DNA from: Phascolomyces articulosus
Lineage: Eukaryota; Mucoromycota; Mucoromycetes; Mucorales; Lichtheimiaceae
Assembly (NCBI GenBank): GCA_025677815.1
Contig: JAIXMP010000041.1
Coordinates: 62,001-126,000 of the forward strand
DNA length: 64,000 bases
Reading direction: 5' to 3'
In this document: one piece after another, positions 1 through 11,945 of the stretch
How positions within the stretch are numbered: position 1 is the stretch's first letter
Layout: each line of letters begins with the position of its first letter
Made by a program: the position numbers and the translations under genes
Notes under the pieces: generated by a model
The model's input: the letters and a program-made list of their open reading frames with translations, nothing else
What the model was told of the DNA's origin: nothing
Databases searched by the model: none

Positions 1-2899
1 AGTAGAAGTAATACTCCTTCTTATTTTTTAAATAAAAAAACATAACTGAAAACCTTGAATATGACAGGTTAATTTTTTAGATTGATTTCTTTTACATGAG
101 ATCTTATTGATAAAACTACTGAGAAGGAATAAAAGCGTCAAGTTTGACCACACAAATTGCTGATGCCCGGATTCATCCACAGCACTTTTAATGAAATCAT
201 ACATTGGAAGGTAGATAATTTAACCGTAAATTCCATCTTTTATTAACGAACCGATATAGTAACTAACAGTGAGCTGAACATGCGCTTTGACGGAGCTGTT
301 CAAGAATGACCATTTTGAAGAAATAAAACATTATCAATAGCCTTTCTATTGATTGTAATGGCTTACACCAGCTGGATCCACTTGTAATCGCTTTATTTTT
401 TTTAAAGTAACTCTTCTCTGCAGTTTTTTATTTTTCTTCTCACACATGGAGTATATAAACAACCTTATATTGCATAAATACTACTAACATTCTGGAGTTA
501 TTTCTTTCATGTCAAGTATCATTAATAACATGATACAAAGTGAAAGAGGATATTGAAAACTGATGGTAGTACGGTTCCCATGAAAAGTTCTGAAAGTGTT
601 TTGCGTTTAGGAATATAAAAATTAGGGGGAGAAAATCCAATTTTTGGGCATTTGAGTGTAATTTTTGTTTGATCAATGAAAATTTTCAACATTCAATATA
701 ATAATTAGAAACCCATCCATCCCAAAAAAAAAAGGACAATGATGAACTCAGAAGGCTTATATTTGTGCAGTGCAAAAAATATAATAGTAATAAGGATATT
801 TTCATCACGTAATGATCTATTCAAAGTCGTGACATTTCATTGTCATAACGATCTATAATAGTTTTGTTGCGTTGGCACCAAGGAGTATTCACTTGGTGTA
901 AAAAAAAATAGAAGTGCAGTCAGCTCTGAGTCCATCGAATCCTTCCTAATTTGGAAGGATTTCTTTGTTGAATCCATTCCATCATAATGAATACTTCCAT
1001 TTGTGGAAAGATCTTTACGATTTGAAAAACAGAGAAATAACAACGTAAGTATAAAGTAAGTGTTTTATTTATTTATTTATAGACGAATCATCAAAACTTT
1101 ATAAAAATAATGCTCAAAATGGTCTTTATTAGAAAGCTTAAATCAACCTTCGTAATGTTGCTTCTAAAAACAAGCGACAAGATTTTCAAAAAATGCGACA
1201 TTTGATTTCTAAGCACACGACATTACTTGTTGGAAACCCTGTATACTTAAAATGATCTCTGAAGCTGCCTTCAAGTAGTTGAGAATGAGGAAGGCGTTTG
1301 GAGGCAGATAAGCCAATTCGATGTATTCCTGGATACAACCACAGGATTTTTCCTAATGATTGGCGGGACATCTTTGATTGGCGGTGTGCGTTTCGTTATT
1401 GGCAGGAAGTAAAACTTAATGGCAGAATTACGAAATTCATATGGCAGTTGGGAACTTTAGTCAATGACACTTTTTTTAATAATATCCATATACGAAATTC
1501 TTCATGATATCTAAATGAATAAGTAATAATTAATAATTAAGAGTACGTACAGTATAACAATGTATATATTACAAACAAGACGAACAATATGCAAAAGTAT
1601 CAAGTATTGTAGTAGAAAACACAAAAAAAAATCACCTTATCCATTTATCTCATTAATAGATATGTTAAGATGATGACATTCTTGCGTTACACCTGGTCCG
1701 GCTCAATTGCTAATGCCTTCACAAACTGTCAAACCTTGCTGGATTTATTATCATTGGTGCTACTGCTACTGGCTGCTGATACAAATCTATTGGGTCTTTT
1801 CATAATTTTCGAACTGAGTCACACACTCAAATTGGGAGATTAAACCCAAAAGTTTGATATTGCAAATTGGTTCAAGTCAAGCAAATCCGAAAAAAAAGCA
1901 TGGAACAATAAATATTTGTGGTCAAATGAATTATTACTGTGCTTTACAGGTGTTCTACTTTGGGTAGCTATCGTATCCGTAAAAGCAACCAGAATTGGTA
2001 TGATACTAGAATTTTAATCTGCAGAAGAGAACAAAAGATGAAGCAGACCTCACTAACCATATGTCAACAGGGTCCTTATCATATATTGCGAAAAAACACG
2101 GTAAAGATATGTAAATGTTTATTGAGTAATATCTTCCTTTAATCTACACTATCGGAAACCACTTTCGCTCATATCTTTTTATTTACATAAAAAAAATTGT
2201 TAATTTAATGTACAGAACAACATCTATCCCCGACAAGGAATATGAACCAGGAAAAAGAAAAGAAAAGAGCAAAGGGTCTCATTACCAGGACATGTGAGAT
2301 AAATGCATAAAGAGCGTGTACGTGACGATACATCCTTGTATTTTCTCGCTTTCACATCTTATGCCGTATGAAGCCTGTATATAGAACATATTTTGGAAGA
2401 ATAGAAAAAAATTAGTCCTCGTATCCATACAGTGTGTTACTTGGTCAGTGACACGAGGAAGAAGATCAACTTCCCACTCCCGGTGGGACAGCATGTAATA
2501 TGCCGTTGGCAACCAGAATATTTCTCCGCGCAGGGCAGGGTTCATGTTCAGATTGGCATCATGTTTTTCATGCCACTTTGTAAATAGAATAAAATCGATA
2601 CTTAGCTTCTTTGACCAAAATTATCATCGTCCATCATTGAAAAAGAAAACCATTCAGTTTAATAGTGTGCATAATATTGTGTTTTGCATGAAGTATTGAG
2701 TGATTTATACAAATAAAAGCATATAAAAGTAAATGCGTATGTGTTTTTGAGAAGAATAAGGTCAAGTTTGCCAACCATGTACTTGAAACTCTTTGGCTAA
2801 TAAAAAATTTACATGATCACCTGATCGCTATTCAACCCGCTTAAAAAAAGATCATTTATTTAACATGGTTTTTTTTCCCAAAAGCACTTTGTGATTATC
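1..2899. other. Intergenic / decayed sequence without a supportable gene
   Basis: AT-rich DNA with only short, unrelated open frames (the longest about 87 codons) and no motif that I recognise. There are ATTT and A/T runs near 1070 and 2190. Nothing here looks like an RNA gene or a complete transposon. It may hold old, heavily mutated accessory genes like those just downstream. Confidence 0.5.
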
Positions 2900-5825
2900 A
2901 TGACGCAGAGCAACAAAAAGTTTTATTTTCAATCCTCGTTCGACGAGAATATACAGTTAAAATTGCACCTCAAAGGTAAGTTTGATTCTGTTTTGCGTTC
3001 AACGACTTAGGGAGATGAACCTATATTGAAGCATTTTCTCCAGAGTTTTGGATTACAGAAGATCCATGTTATTGGACTCTGCACTACCTACAGAAACTGG
3101 TGTCTCAAGATCCTGGGATTTCACGTCGCGATGCTTCTATACGGTTGGTGAACGATAGTAAAATAGTTCAACAACACGTTGTTGCAGGAACTGTCGCTGA
3201 AACAACAACAAATTCTATGAACCAGTATAACAGGGTTAGAATATGTTTTAATTTTTTCTCTATTAACCCCATTATATTATTGTAGTTACTGATAGTATAT
3301 ATTTTAGACAATACGAGGCAAAAATGCTTTCAAAAATTTTTTCGAAAAGGGTTCGGCTGCTGTCATTGCAGAAAGTTCGGTTAATTTCTCTGTGCAAAAA
3401 GTATATCAGTGTGCCTATTGCTAGCATACAGTTGAGACAGATCTGTCTAATAAACAATTATATAGCATCGGTTAAGAAGCAGCATGGCAGAACAAATTGC
3501 AAATGAAGAAGAAGAAAAGATCACAAGAAAGAGATGCGGGGTCGGTGAGGGTTCTAGTAGTGATGCAGTGCAAAAGCAAATCAAAGAGAACGAAGAGGAG
3601 AGCGAAGACGATAGTGACACCAATGAAGTTGACGTATGGGAGCAATGGAAGAAATTTCTTGATAACCCACAAAATACAAATCATTTGATGCAACTAAGGT
3701 ATCAACAAATGATTCAATATAGACAAGTTGTTATGAAATGATATGCAATTAATAATTATATTCTTGTGTATATAGTCCGGAGAAGCACAAAATCATCTAG
3801 TGTGGAAAGACTGTTCGTCGTAGAAGTCCTTTACCTCAAGATCTTTATAATAGGCTCCAAAAGGAAGTACCGCTTATTACTTGCCATAGAATTAGCTCGT
3901 ACTTTGTTGATGTGACAAAAAAAATTCAAGATTCTGTATGTTATATTATTTCACTATGTCTATTCTGCAGCTGAAGGTAACCTCATTTCTATATAGGAGT
4001 CATATTGCGCAGCGGCGCTGTTACAAAATTGTTATGTTATATGTAATTAACAGCCCGCATAAAAGCGTCATTTAACTTAACAGCTACTTCTGTGGATCGG
4101 TGTAATAGCGCAGGTCCAACATTGTATACTTACAATCGGGTTCTGTTGGACAACGTGAGGAAACGCGAAGTATGAATAACAAGAGATAAGGAAGAGAAGG
4201 GTAGTGACCGTAGTATATGAAGATAAAACGATGATGGGATCTTGGTCTACAAGATCCCTCTTTTTATATACGATGAAATATAAGGGGCTAGTTAACCTCT
4301 ATACTAAATACAGTGATCTACTCTTATAACTAGGATATCTAATCTTTCTTATATTTCTATTTACAACCATGCGGTTCCGTTATCCGTTCATCCACGACGT
4401 CGTATAACTATGGTATCTGCGGATATGTTAATCCTTAGCCGTATGTGTTACATGTCGTATGGTATACACCATTACAATCGGTGCTGTTACAAAATTGTTA
4501 AGTAATTTTTATTGAATTCAAGGCAGCTGTGAAATTTCACAGCTTTCATGGAAATAGTTAATCGGTTGTTAAATTTAACAGTTTGGTAACAGCTTCACTG
4601 GTGGGGGTAGCTGTTATGTGAGCTGTTAAATTTAACATAACAGCAGGTGTAACAGCACCGCTGCGCATGGTCTAATGAGAGAATCGCTTTCTAAGCTTCA
4701 AACGATGTTTCCAAGTGACAAGTTGCTGATGCCTGAAAAAACCTTTATTTCGAACATGTGTGGCAATTTGTGAGTACAAAAAAATAATGGAGTCATATAC
4801 ACATACTTATAAATTATAGCTGGATTATAATTTTGTACTGATTTTTACATATATTATTAATATTTAGCTTTGAGTATATCTACGACGATTGTAATGAAAA
4901 GATCTTGAGCAAATCGGAGGCCTCCTATCGGTTTTATCTGTTTGATGTTTGTCTCAAGTTCACCAACAAATATTTGAGAGATAAAAAGATCAATATGACT
5001 TTTCTGCCAGGTGAAATAGAGCTCGTTTCTATGACCACGCAATTGAAACAAAAGGGGTTGAATAACAGTCATTATAAGTACAATGCAGATGGAATCATAA
5101 AAGATAACCAAAGCGATCTCGAAATTCTTTTGACTGAGGTATCATCAGCATTTGGAAGTAATGAAGTTGGAAAAATTAGCTTTGATCACTATAAAGCAAT
5201 GTTCGGCCAGCTTTCCATGTTACGTACAGTAGCCCATTTATATGAATATGCTTCGTTTAATACATTTAAACAGCTGAAAGTACATTTTGTCCATGGACAC
5301 GGTAAGTAACTTAACATTCGTTCTGTATGAATCGTCTTAATACCATATTTGTCAAATAATAACCAGTTTCTTTTTTGTGTTGTTGTTAGGAACCGCAATT
5401 CGACATTGGACGATGTCTGTCCAGTCACCAGAAATCTTCGTGATGAACAAAGAACAGAAAGTCGAGGTACCGGTGAAATTTGCTCAAAAAGATTTGTATT
5501 TGCTGGAGTTTATTGAATTTTACAATAGTCTTGCAGTAAGTTGACAAAGAAAGAAAAAGATGAAATCAATGATATTATTATGCCAATTTATAGTATGCAA
5601 TTTATTAAATATTTACAGTTGGCACTTCGTGATACCACAGAGATACTTACACAACTAAAACAAGAACATAAAGAAGCGAAGGCAAGTAATACGAATTGTA
5701 AAAGCCTTTTGGGTAGCGTAGATCCGGTCATAATAAGGCTCAATGAAGGAAAACATTTGGGAACTGTTGCTGATGAAGGCCCGATGAGTGTACCTCCTAG
5801 TCCTGACCGTGATCAAAATAATTAG
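2900..5825 (+). CDS. Uncharacterised multi-exon gene, nuclease-fold-like family, crossed by a TIR element
   Basis: Function unknown. Exons that keep frame across GT/AG sites are 2900-2975, 3044-3234, 3308-3400 and 3466 to about 3720 (acidic, coiled-coil-like, contains EEESEDDSD). Later exons are near 3813-3936, 4680-4735, 4868-5301, 5390-5536 and 5620-5825. The 4868-5536 part contains YNADGIIK, then ILLTEVSSAFG, then ISFDHYKAMFGQLSMLRTVA. From memory this order (D-G, then a strand ending in E-x-S/K) occurs in a large Mucorales family that resembles PD-(D/E)XK nuclease folds; here the usual Lys is Ser. The C-terminus is a Glu/Lys helix followed by a short tail. Junctions around 3700-3810 and 3940-4680 do not resolve cleanly, and a 660-bp TIR element (4007-4666) lies in the second gap. 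It could therefore be an intron-borne insertion in a live gene or a broken gene. Confidence 0.5.
4007..4666. mobile_element. Non-autonomous DNA transposon (TIR element)
   Basis: The left end GCGCAGCGGCGCTGTTAC (4007-4024) is matched, with one mismatch, by the inverted right end at 4649-4666. The interior has no long ORF and many short GCTGTTA/TAACAGC and GTTAAATTTAAC motifs in both orientations, as expected for a MITE-like element. No clean target-site duplication is visible (left flank GTCATATT, right flank ATGGTCTA), so the superfamily is not assigned. It lies between exons of the 2900-5825 gene. Confidence 0.7.
4140..4471. repeat. Insert flanked by 10-bp direct repeats inside the TIR element (possible solo LTR)
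   Basis: TTACAATCGG occurs at 4130-4139 and again at 4472-4481. The enclosed 332 bp begin GTTCTGTTGGACAACG and end TATACACCA, include a TATA-like stretch (TTTTTATATACG near 4260), and differ in style from the surrounding repeat-motif DNA. A solo LTR is plausible, but exact TG..CA ends with a matching 5-bp duplication could not be fixed. Confidence 0.4.
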
Positions 5826-5973
5826 CTTATCTCTCATTAAAAACTCTTAATGTTACAATAGTATTATTCTACTTGTACATGATATCTTTCTCTAAATGTG
5901 TTTTACTCTCCTCCTTTGTATATGATGTGTAATAGTAATAGAGACAAACACACACGGATTTTCGTTTTCCAAT

Positions 5974-6337
5974 TTGCATTATCACTCATATACTACACTT
6001 CAAAAGCAACCAAACCTTCAATATTCTTTAATTTTCGTATGTGCGATTTGTAACGGCCTCTATTGTAGTATTGAGCAACTTGACAGTCATTTCAAAACTC
6101 ACCTTATTCAACCGGCTCCAAGTACTTCTTCAATCTCCAGCACAACTTCAGCACCATCTTCCAACACAACCCCACCCTTGTCTTCTGCTACTGGTGTAAA
6201 TCAAGCTTTATCGTCTGGACCAACAACAGCAACAACAACTAATAAACTTTTCGGTAACAGCGATATAGTAGACAATCGGGTATGTATATAGATGACATAT
6301 AAAAAAAATAAAACAAGTCTACAAGTTGCTTACACGT

Positions 6338-6368
<31 letters not shown>

Positions 6369-7262
6369 CATATTTTTTTCAAAGGTCAAAATTATTAAAG
6401 CACAAAAAACTATCACTTTTGATACCACGTTGTTGTATCAGAGAGAAATATCACAAATAAAAAAAAATAACAGGAGACAAGATAAGTCAACGAGACCCGA
6501 AAATAATCAACTGAAGTTTATTAAGATAAAAAATAATCTCTCTATTTATAAGAAAGTGCTCATCATGGATGGACTATCACAACTTGCGCATTGTGGTGAA
6601 ATATTTGAATATGGATTGCATCATTTGGATTGCGTGTTATGAAGACAGTATATTTAAAGTAGACCATGAGTGATATCGTTAGAAGGATTGCGTGATCCAG
6701 CATAATTAACAATACGTGAAAGAGGATAGTACAATACTGTGTGTAACATAAGTAATCATCCAAATAGAATCACCGCACAAGTGAGATATAGGGTGAATGA
6801 CAGTAATAGTAATAATAATAATGAAGAATTATTATTTATTGTGAAGCCATTGTATGTTGGATACAACACACGTTATCTTCTCGGATCGTTCCAATAAATA
6901 CGCCAAGAACTACACGAGCAGATCGAGAAAAATTATCCAACCATTACGTATTTAGAATGCAAAGCATTGACAACATGTCAGAAGTAGCTACAGCTATTGT
7001 AGAAGGAAACCAGAATGATCAAAAGAAGCTTGCTTCAATTCATAGCCATCATGCAAGCAGTTTGGAACTCTTGGAGCAAATTCTCTCGTCTTGTCGGTCT
7101 CATACTGATCTGGAGGATTACCAATATCCAAGTCTCAATGCTGCCAGTACCACTCAAGATGAAAAAGTATTTTACCGTATGGTCAAGTACGTCCTTATGG
7201 ATTTTACCTCTAAAGGTTTCCGTGCCACATCACCAAATGTCGTCTTTACTGTATATAAATAA
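5974..7262 (+). pseudogene. C2H2-finger/coiled-coil protein, paralog A, interrupted by a solo LTR
   Basis: Function unknown. The first exon (to about 6279) encodes a C2H2-like finger, C-x2-C-x12-H-x3-H, in the segment CAICNGLYCSIEQLDSHFKTH, followed by a Ser/Thr/Pro-rich linker. After an intron (from GTATGT at about 6280 to the AG at about 6386) the frame continues with KIIKAQKTITFDTT and is then broken at 6430 by an LTR. It resumes at 6869 and runs through TPRTTRADREKLSN into MQSIDNMSE and a helical segment ending ..LEQILSSCRSHTDLEDYQYPSL. Every part aligns with paralog B at 8.2-9.3 kb, which shows that the two blocks around the LTR were one exon. A possible donor, AA|GTACGT, follows at about 7188, so the original gene may have continued. 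Confidence 0.6.
6431..6868. mobile_element. Solo LTR with perfect 5-bp target-site duplication
   Basis: The element starts TGTTGTATC and ends with the exact inverted repeat GATACAACA, the TG..CA termini expected of a retrotransposon LTR. It is flanked by CACGT on both sides (6426-6430 and 6869-6873). It is 438 bp long with no ORF of note and sits within a coding exon of paralog A. No second LTR or internal gag-pol sequence is present, so it is best explained by recombination between two LTRs. Confidence 0.85.
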
Positions 7263-8236
7263 ATTGGTCACCGCTCTGACTATTTTCATCAATGTCAAAG
7301 TTAACTTCTATTTTTTATATTTATGCCTACACCAAAACTCCCATTTTTTTATTTATATATATGCATCTTCTCTTTTCATCTTTATTCTTATTATTTTATG
7401 CCTACTTCAAAATTCATTTTATTATAAGTATATGCCATATTTATCTCTTTCCATCTTTTTTTTATCCTTCTTTCGCATCTTTTATCAAGATCAAGTATCA
7501 CATCTATATAAACAGCAACATTGCACCATAATTACTTCGCATATTCTATTACTTACTATGACATGCATTTTTTTTTTTGATAAATATATATAGCTTTTTC
7601 CTTCTACCTCTCTCTTCTATTTTTTTGTTCTATATTTACCTCGTACTAATTTGCTTAAATCAACTTGTCGGTGTAATATTGGGATTTATATTTTCTTCAC
7701 ATCCTTTCGAATTAAAAATTCTCTTTTTCTTCCAGGTAAATATATACTACTAACCCATAGATGCTTAAATACTGATGGCTTGTCAATGAAAAGAAACCCA
7801 GATATACAGATTTTCGAGATTTGTTACTTTTCTGTTTTTTATGCAAGCTTGTGTTTCCAAAGTTTCTATTATGATGTGAAAAAGAAACAGTTGTGGTGAA
7901 GACTATAATACACATTTGTTTAAACTTACTGACGATATTACAATTATAGATGTAATTTATAAATGCTGCTGTAAGTATGTCCTAGTTGTGGATACCATAG
8001 CTAATGTAAAATTGATATAAACATTCTTAAAAAGAGAATACATGATATATCAGAAAAAAATTATCAGCCTTATCTTGTTGAAAAGCGCGTTCGTACAAAA
8101 CTTTATTACCAAAACAAGAAAATAAAAAATTGGGTTTGGTGTCCGTAACGAATGGATATTGAAATCTGGACTGACTGCATTGCTAATGCGAAGAGAAAAT
8201 CTTGGTGTCCGTAGTGATACCTCTCTTTTTGTTATT
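7263..8236. other. Gap between the two zinc-finger paralogs, no supportable gene
   Basis: T-rich on the plus strand. The open frames here are long only because of T-rich codons (Phe/Leu/Ile/Tyr runs). A possible splice acceptor (TTCCAG at about 7735) could belong to a lost downstream exon of paralog A, but nothing recognisable follows. Confidence 0.4.
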
Positions 8237-9339
8237 ATGACTTGCGCCATGCGAACATTCCACTGCCACGTTTGTCAAGAAGACACAATTTCACGCACAA
8301 CCCTATACTCAAATCTAAAAAAGCATCAGAGTATGTTCATGTGGAGGCGTGATTCCCAAACAATCTTTTTTTGTTGTTATTAATAATAATTCTTTTATCT
8401 AATCTATAGTATCCAACTTGCCCCCACAACTTCCTCTCAAAGCAGTTGGCAATGATAAATTCCGTGGTTTGGGCTTGTAAGAAAAGTTTTTTTTTTTTGA
8501 TTGCATAAACATATTGTTTTGCTTTTTCTCCCATTTTGTTTACTGTTTTTTTTTCTTGATAGCTACCAATTTATCTCAACCAAAACAATACAGAAGCAGC
8601 CGAATTTGGTTTATTCATTGGTCTTTCGTTTGTTGTCTGTACAATAATCTTCATGATACCTTTGTAAACCTTACCAATTACTTTGAAACCCATTTGGTAT
8701 CGTTTAATCAAAGTACAGAATCGTCTTCGTCATCATCTTCCACCGCCTCAATTGCCGCAGCAGCAACAAATAGACGTCCTTATTCTGATAATAGTAATAC
8801 TGGTACTAAAGTGCGTATATATGCCACGTCAAAGAAAATAAAATGACAATGCTGATTACTCTCTCTCTCACACACACACACACATAGATATATATAAATA
8901 AATATATATTTCTTTTCTTTTATAGATCAAGATTATCAAGTCGCAGAAAACCATCGGTTTTGATACTTCCTTAGTATCACGCGTTGTTCCACTTAGTACC
9001 CCAAAAATATCAAGAGTTGACCGAGAAAAGCTGTCCAATATATACATCTTCAAAATGCAAAGTAATCATAACATGTCTCAAGAAGAATTATCAGTGGTTC
9101 AAAAGCACCAAGACGATCAGCGTAAATTGGAATCATTGGTTTGCAACCATGGACGTTCCTTGGATATTTTAAAACAGGCGTTATCATCTTGCAGAACCCA
9201 TTTGGATTTGGATGAATACAAGTTCCCTGCTTTGGATCATGTCAACACTTTACAACAACAAAATTTTTATAGCACGTTGAAGCATAGACGAGCAGCAACA
9301 TCAACAAAGAAACAGCCAAATGGAAGAAAAGGAATTTGA
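8237..9339 (+). pseudogene. C2H2-finger/coiled-coil protein, paralog B, decayed
   Basis: Function unknown. Exon-like blocks are 8237 to about 8330 (a finger-like CHVCQEDT segment), 8412-8478, 8563 to about 8810 and 8926-9339. They are joined by GTATGT/GTAAGA donors and TAG acceptors. The block at 8563-8800 matches paralog A, but the frame shifts near 8625. The aligned finger has lost its second Cys (C-C-L-Y) although ETHL keeps the last His. The 8926-9339 block is intact: KIIKSQKTIGFDTSL, then STPKISRVDREKLSN, then MQSNHNMSQEEL and a helical region with KQALSSCRTHLDLDEYKFPAL. The A-copy donor after the helical part is missing here. Ser-rich linkers differ between copies while the helical core is conserved. 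Confidence 0.5.
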
Positions 9340-9439
9340 GGAGGAAGGCGAGGAGGAAGGCAGTTGTAAATCATCGGTAAGATCATAAGTATCAGAAAGT
9401 TCTATTATTTTATCGGATTTTATACTAACATAATGATGA

Positions 9440-9795
9440 TCTTGTTTTACAGAGTCAAGCAACGTGAGATAAAACATTTGAACCAAAATCACAATCAGCA
9501 AGTACCGATAAGGTTATGTTCAACATCAAGAAACGACCGACATACTATTATCTAACCGGCAAGGGACTCGAAAAATGCGATTTAAAAAATGATGCCGAAC
9601 GGATTTGTATTACCAATACAAAAAAGAGATTGACGTGCTATATATGGCATATATGATAAACATGTTTTTCTTATTCGTTTCTTTTATTATTTGTTATAGT
9701 GGGTGATCAATGACATGGACTTATCCGAAATTTTTATGGAATACAGACGAAAAGCGATTCGAAAAGCCGGTCAACTTGACCAAGGTATGTCTGCG
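9440..9795 (+). pseudogene. Exon-like relics downstream of paralog B
   Basis: After an acceptor TTTTACAG (about 9452) a frame with one in-frame TGA encodes KTFEPKSQSASTDKVMFN and continues with YYYLTGKGLEKCDLKNDAERICI. After a second acceptor (GTTATAG, about 9700) comes WVINDMDLSEIFMEYRRKA up to a GTATGT donor at about 9785. These could be 3' exons of paralog B or of the gene that follows at 10.3 kb. No family is recognised. Confidence 0.3.
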
Positions 9796-10338
9796 TGACG
9801 TATAGGTAAATAAACAAAATAAACAGAGAATAGAAATGATAAAAGTCTTGTGAAAATCAATTATATCTTTAATGATAATAATGTAGATGCCTTCTATACA
9901 TCATAAAATAAACTACTATTTATAAAAATGATTCTATACCCTTGGTTCTATGGGTTAATGTATATTCATGGATATCGATCTTTATAATCCCCTTAGTTTT
10001 TATGGGTCTGTGTTTGATATATGGAATTTATATGGGTATAAAATTTTGTTATTGGATTATTCTTTATACAAGGAGAAGGTACCGATGTATTATGATAGAT
10101 ACATGGATCCAACGTTCTTTGATATCAAGGTTATTGTATTTGTTTGAATATAATTACTATGCTAGGGCTTATTTGTGATAGAGAATATCACACTGCGGTG
10201 GATCGATTGTAGGTTTATTTGTGATAATGTGTGATGTGAAAAGTGGTGACATGTGGCAAAATGGAAATTAATTATTGCATATATACTAGATCGTTGAACT
10301 TCATCTGCTATATTAATGAAAGGTCACAAGTGGGAAAT

Positions 10339-11189
10339 ATGCTGAAACCTGAAGTATGGGAAGTTACGAACAGCGAGATAAAGAAGGAGTATAAATTAGA
10401 ACCGTTGGATCCAAATCATGTCAAATGGTACCACAAAATTGGTGAAGTAAGTATACAGTTAAACTAAAGGGTGCGTGTAGTTTGATAGCATGCTCAACAG
10501 CAGTAATTAATTTGGATGTTATTATAGACTGCACGTTCGAGCGTTGCAGATGCAAAAAAAAGTTTAACAAACATGGAGTATTGAAGAAGAAGATAATGAT
10601 TCAATGTTGTACCAAGATGAATATTCCTCATTGTAAGTATATATATATAAAAAGCAGCCAGTTTGTTATTTTAAAATAAAGACACTAAAATGATTTTCTC
10701 TTGATAATTGAAAAATAGGTTGAAGTCGTATAGCCAGCAATTTGATCCCTCTACCATAAATGAAGATACATTTGTCAAACACGCATTAATTCCTATTCTT
10801 TCCAATTATTTTCCTAATACTTCGCTTCTATTCACGGAAGGGAAGTGTCTTGGGAGTAATCATACCGATATAAGAGAGGGAGTACTGCTCCAGCAAGTAC
10901 ATATGGTAACTAACGATTAATGATATATAGAGCCAAGAGTGAACTATTACTCTTATTAGAATGCAAGTCGCCCCGTAGCAATCGCAGTGATGATCTTGTA
11001 AAATTATCTAATTGCTTGAAAGACTGCATAGATCAAATTTCCAAGAAAGGTGGTGACTTGAATAACACCAAGGTGTGTGGTATAATTTGTGAGGTTATGT
11101 ATGATATTCAATTTTTAATGGTGGGATGGACTAAAGAGCCATTTCATTTACGCCCTCGTCAGTGGGAGGATGGATTTCAGAATTCATAG
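10339..11189 (+). pseudogene. PD-(D/E)XK-like nuclease family member, probably decayed
   Basis: Three or four exon-like blocks: NMLKPEVWEVTNSEIKK up to a GTAAGT donor at about 10447; an acidic block (SIEEEDNDSMLYQDEYSS) to a GTAAGT donor at about 10635; 10720-10920 with INEDTFVKHALIPILSNYF; and 10932-11189 with ELLLLLECKSPRSNRSDDLVKLSNCLKDC. The order Asp (HTD), then a hydrophobic strand ending E-C-K, then DDLVKL is how I remember a large Mucorales-specific family whose core resembles PD-(D/E)XK nucleases. The joint at 10.92 kb lacks a clean donor, and the likely C-terminal residues (FIDIEDDNAG, from about 11178) are in another frame, so I treat it as broken. Biological role unknown. Confidence 0.45.
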
Positions 11190-11572
11190 ATATTGAGGAT
11201 GACAATGCCGGTGTTGATTTCGATACGGGACTTGTAATGAATTCAGAATGATTGTCCCTGTTGAAAGCACGTGAACAGTAGCAAGAAGATATAGGTGGTG
11301 AAGGTGTCGCCATAATTTCTAAGTGATATAACGGCTTGTTGTCAGGAAGATCCATGAATTGGTGGTCCATAGAAGGTAGAAAGTATCTATTGCATGGAAA
11401 CGCTACAACTTATGGTAATTTTTCAGAAAAAGTGCTGAAAAACGGAAAGAGCTTCCAGTGAGTAAATTACAATCTCTTGTAAAACTAAACTAAACTAGAT
11501 ATATGTAGGAAACATATTATGATACAATCATATCCTTTATAGCGTTTTTTTATCATTTTAGTGATACTAAAA

Positions 11573-11945
11573 CTAGAATGCGATAGTCTCCTTCTTAGGA
11601 ATCCAACCTGTATTGACGTCCCTATGTTCAATAGCGTCGTATTCGTTATCTTCATGAAATAGAAGTATATCAGCAATGCGGAACATAAGGTCCTTATACT
11701 TTGGAGTGATCTGTATCAGAGATAGATCTGTCAACAAAAACATCATCGTATCAAAATTTTGATATGTTGCAACTGCCAATTTCTCTGTCAATGTACCCGC
11801 AACAAATTTTGAATGACATTTAAACTATATACTTGTTTCCAAGTTTCGAGGAAATAGAGGTTGCCAAAGCTTAATTTGACACAACCATAAATGTTCATTC
11901 GGCGCACCATTCCAAAATAGTATTGTAAATTAAAGTTCATTCGTG
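11573..11945 (-). pseudogene. C-terminal fragment of a related uncharacterised gene
   Basis: On the minus strand the sequence reads YYFGMVRRMNIYGCVKLSF, then LYFLETWKQVYSL, and in another frame EKLAVATYQNFDTMMFLLTD followed by KYKDLMFRIADILLF. It resembles the tail of the same class of Mucorales accessory genes seen at 2.9-5.8 and 10.3-11.2 kb. A 48-bp gap with GT..AG ends (GTATAT..TTGACAG) separates the two frames but does not keep phase. No N-terminal part is present upstream, so this is a fragment. Confidence 0.35.

Noticed and set aside
6292..6642. 116-codon frame starting MTYKKNKTS
   Set aside because: Begins in a CA/TA repeat within an intron and runs into the solo LTR; only the middle (KIIKAQKTITFD) is true exon of paralog A.
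7015..7593. 192-codon frame with many Phe/Leu/Ile and possible membrane segments
   Set aside because: T-rich sequence yields apparent hydrophobic helices; the overlapping frame has homology with paralog B and this one has none.
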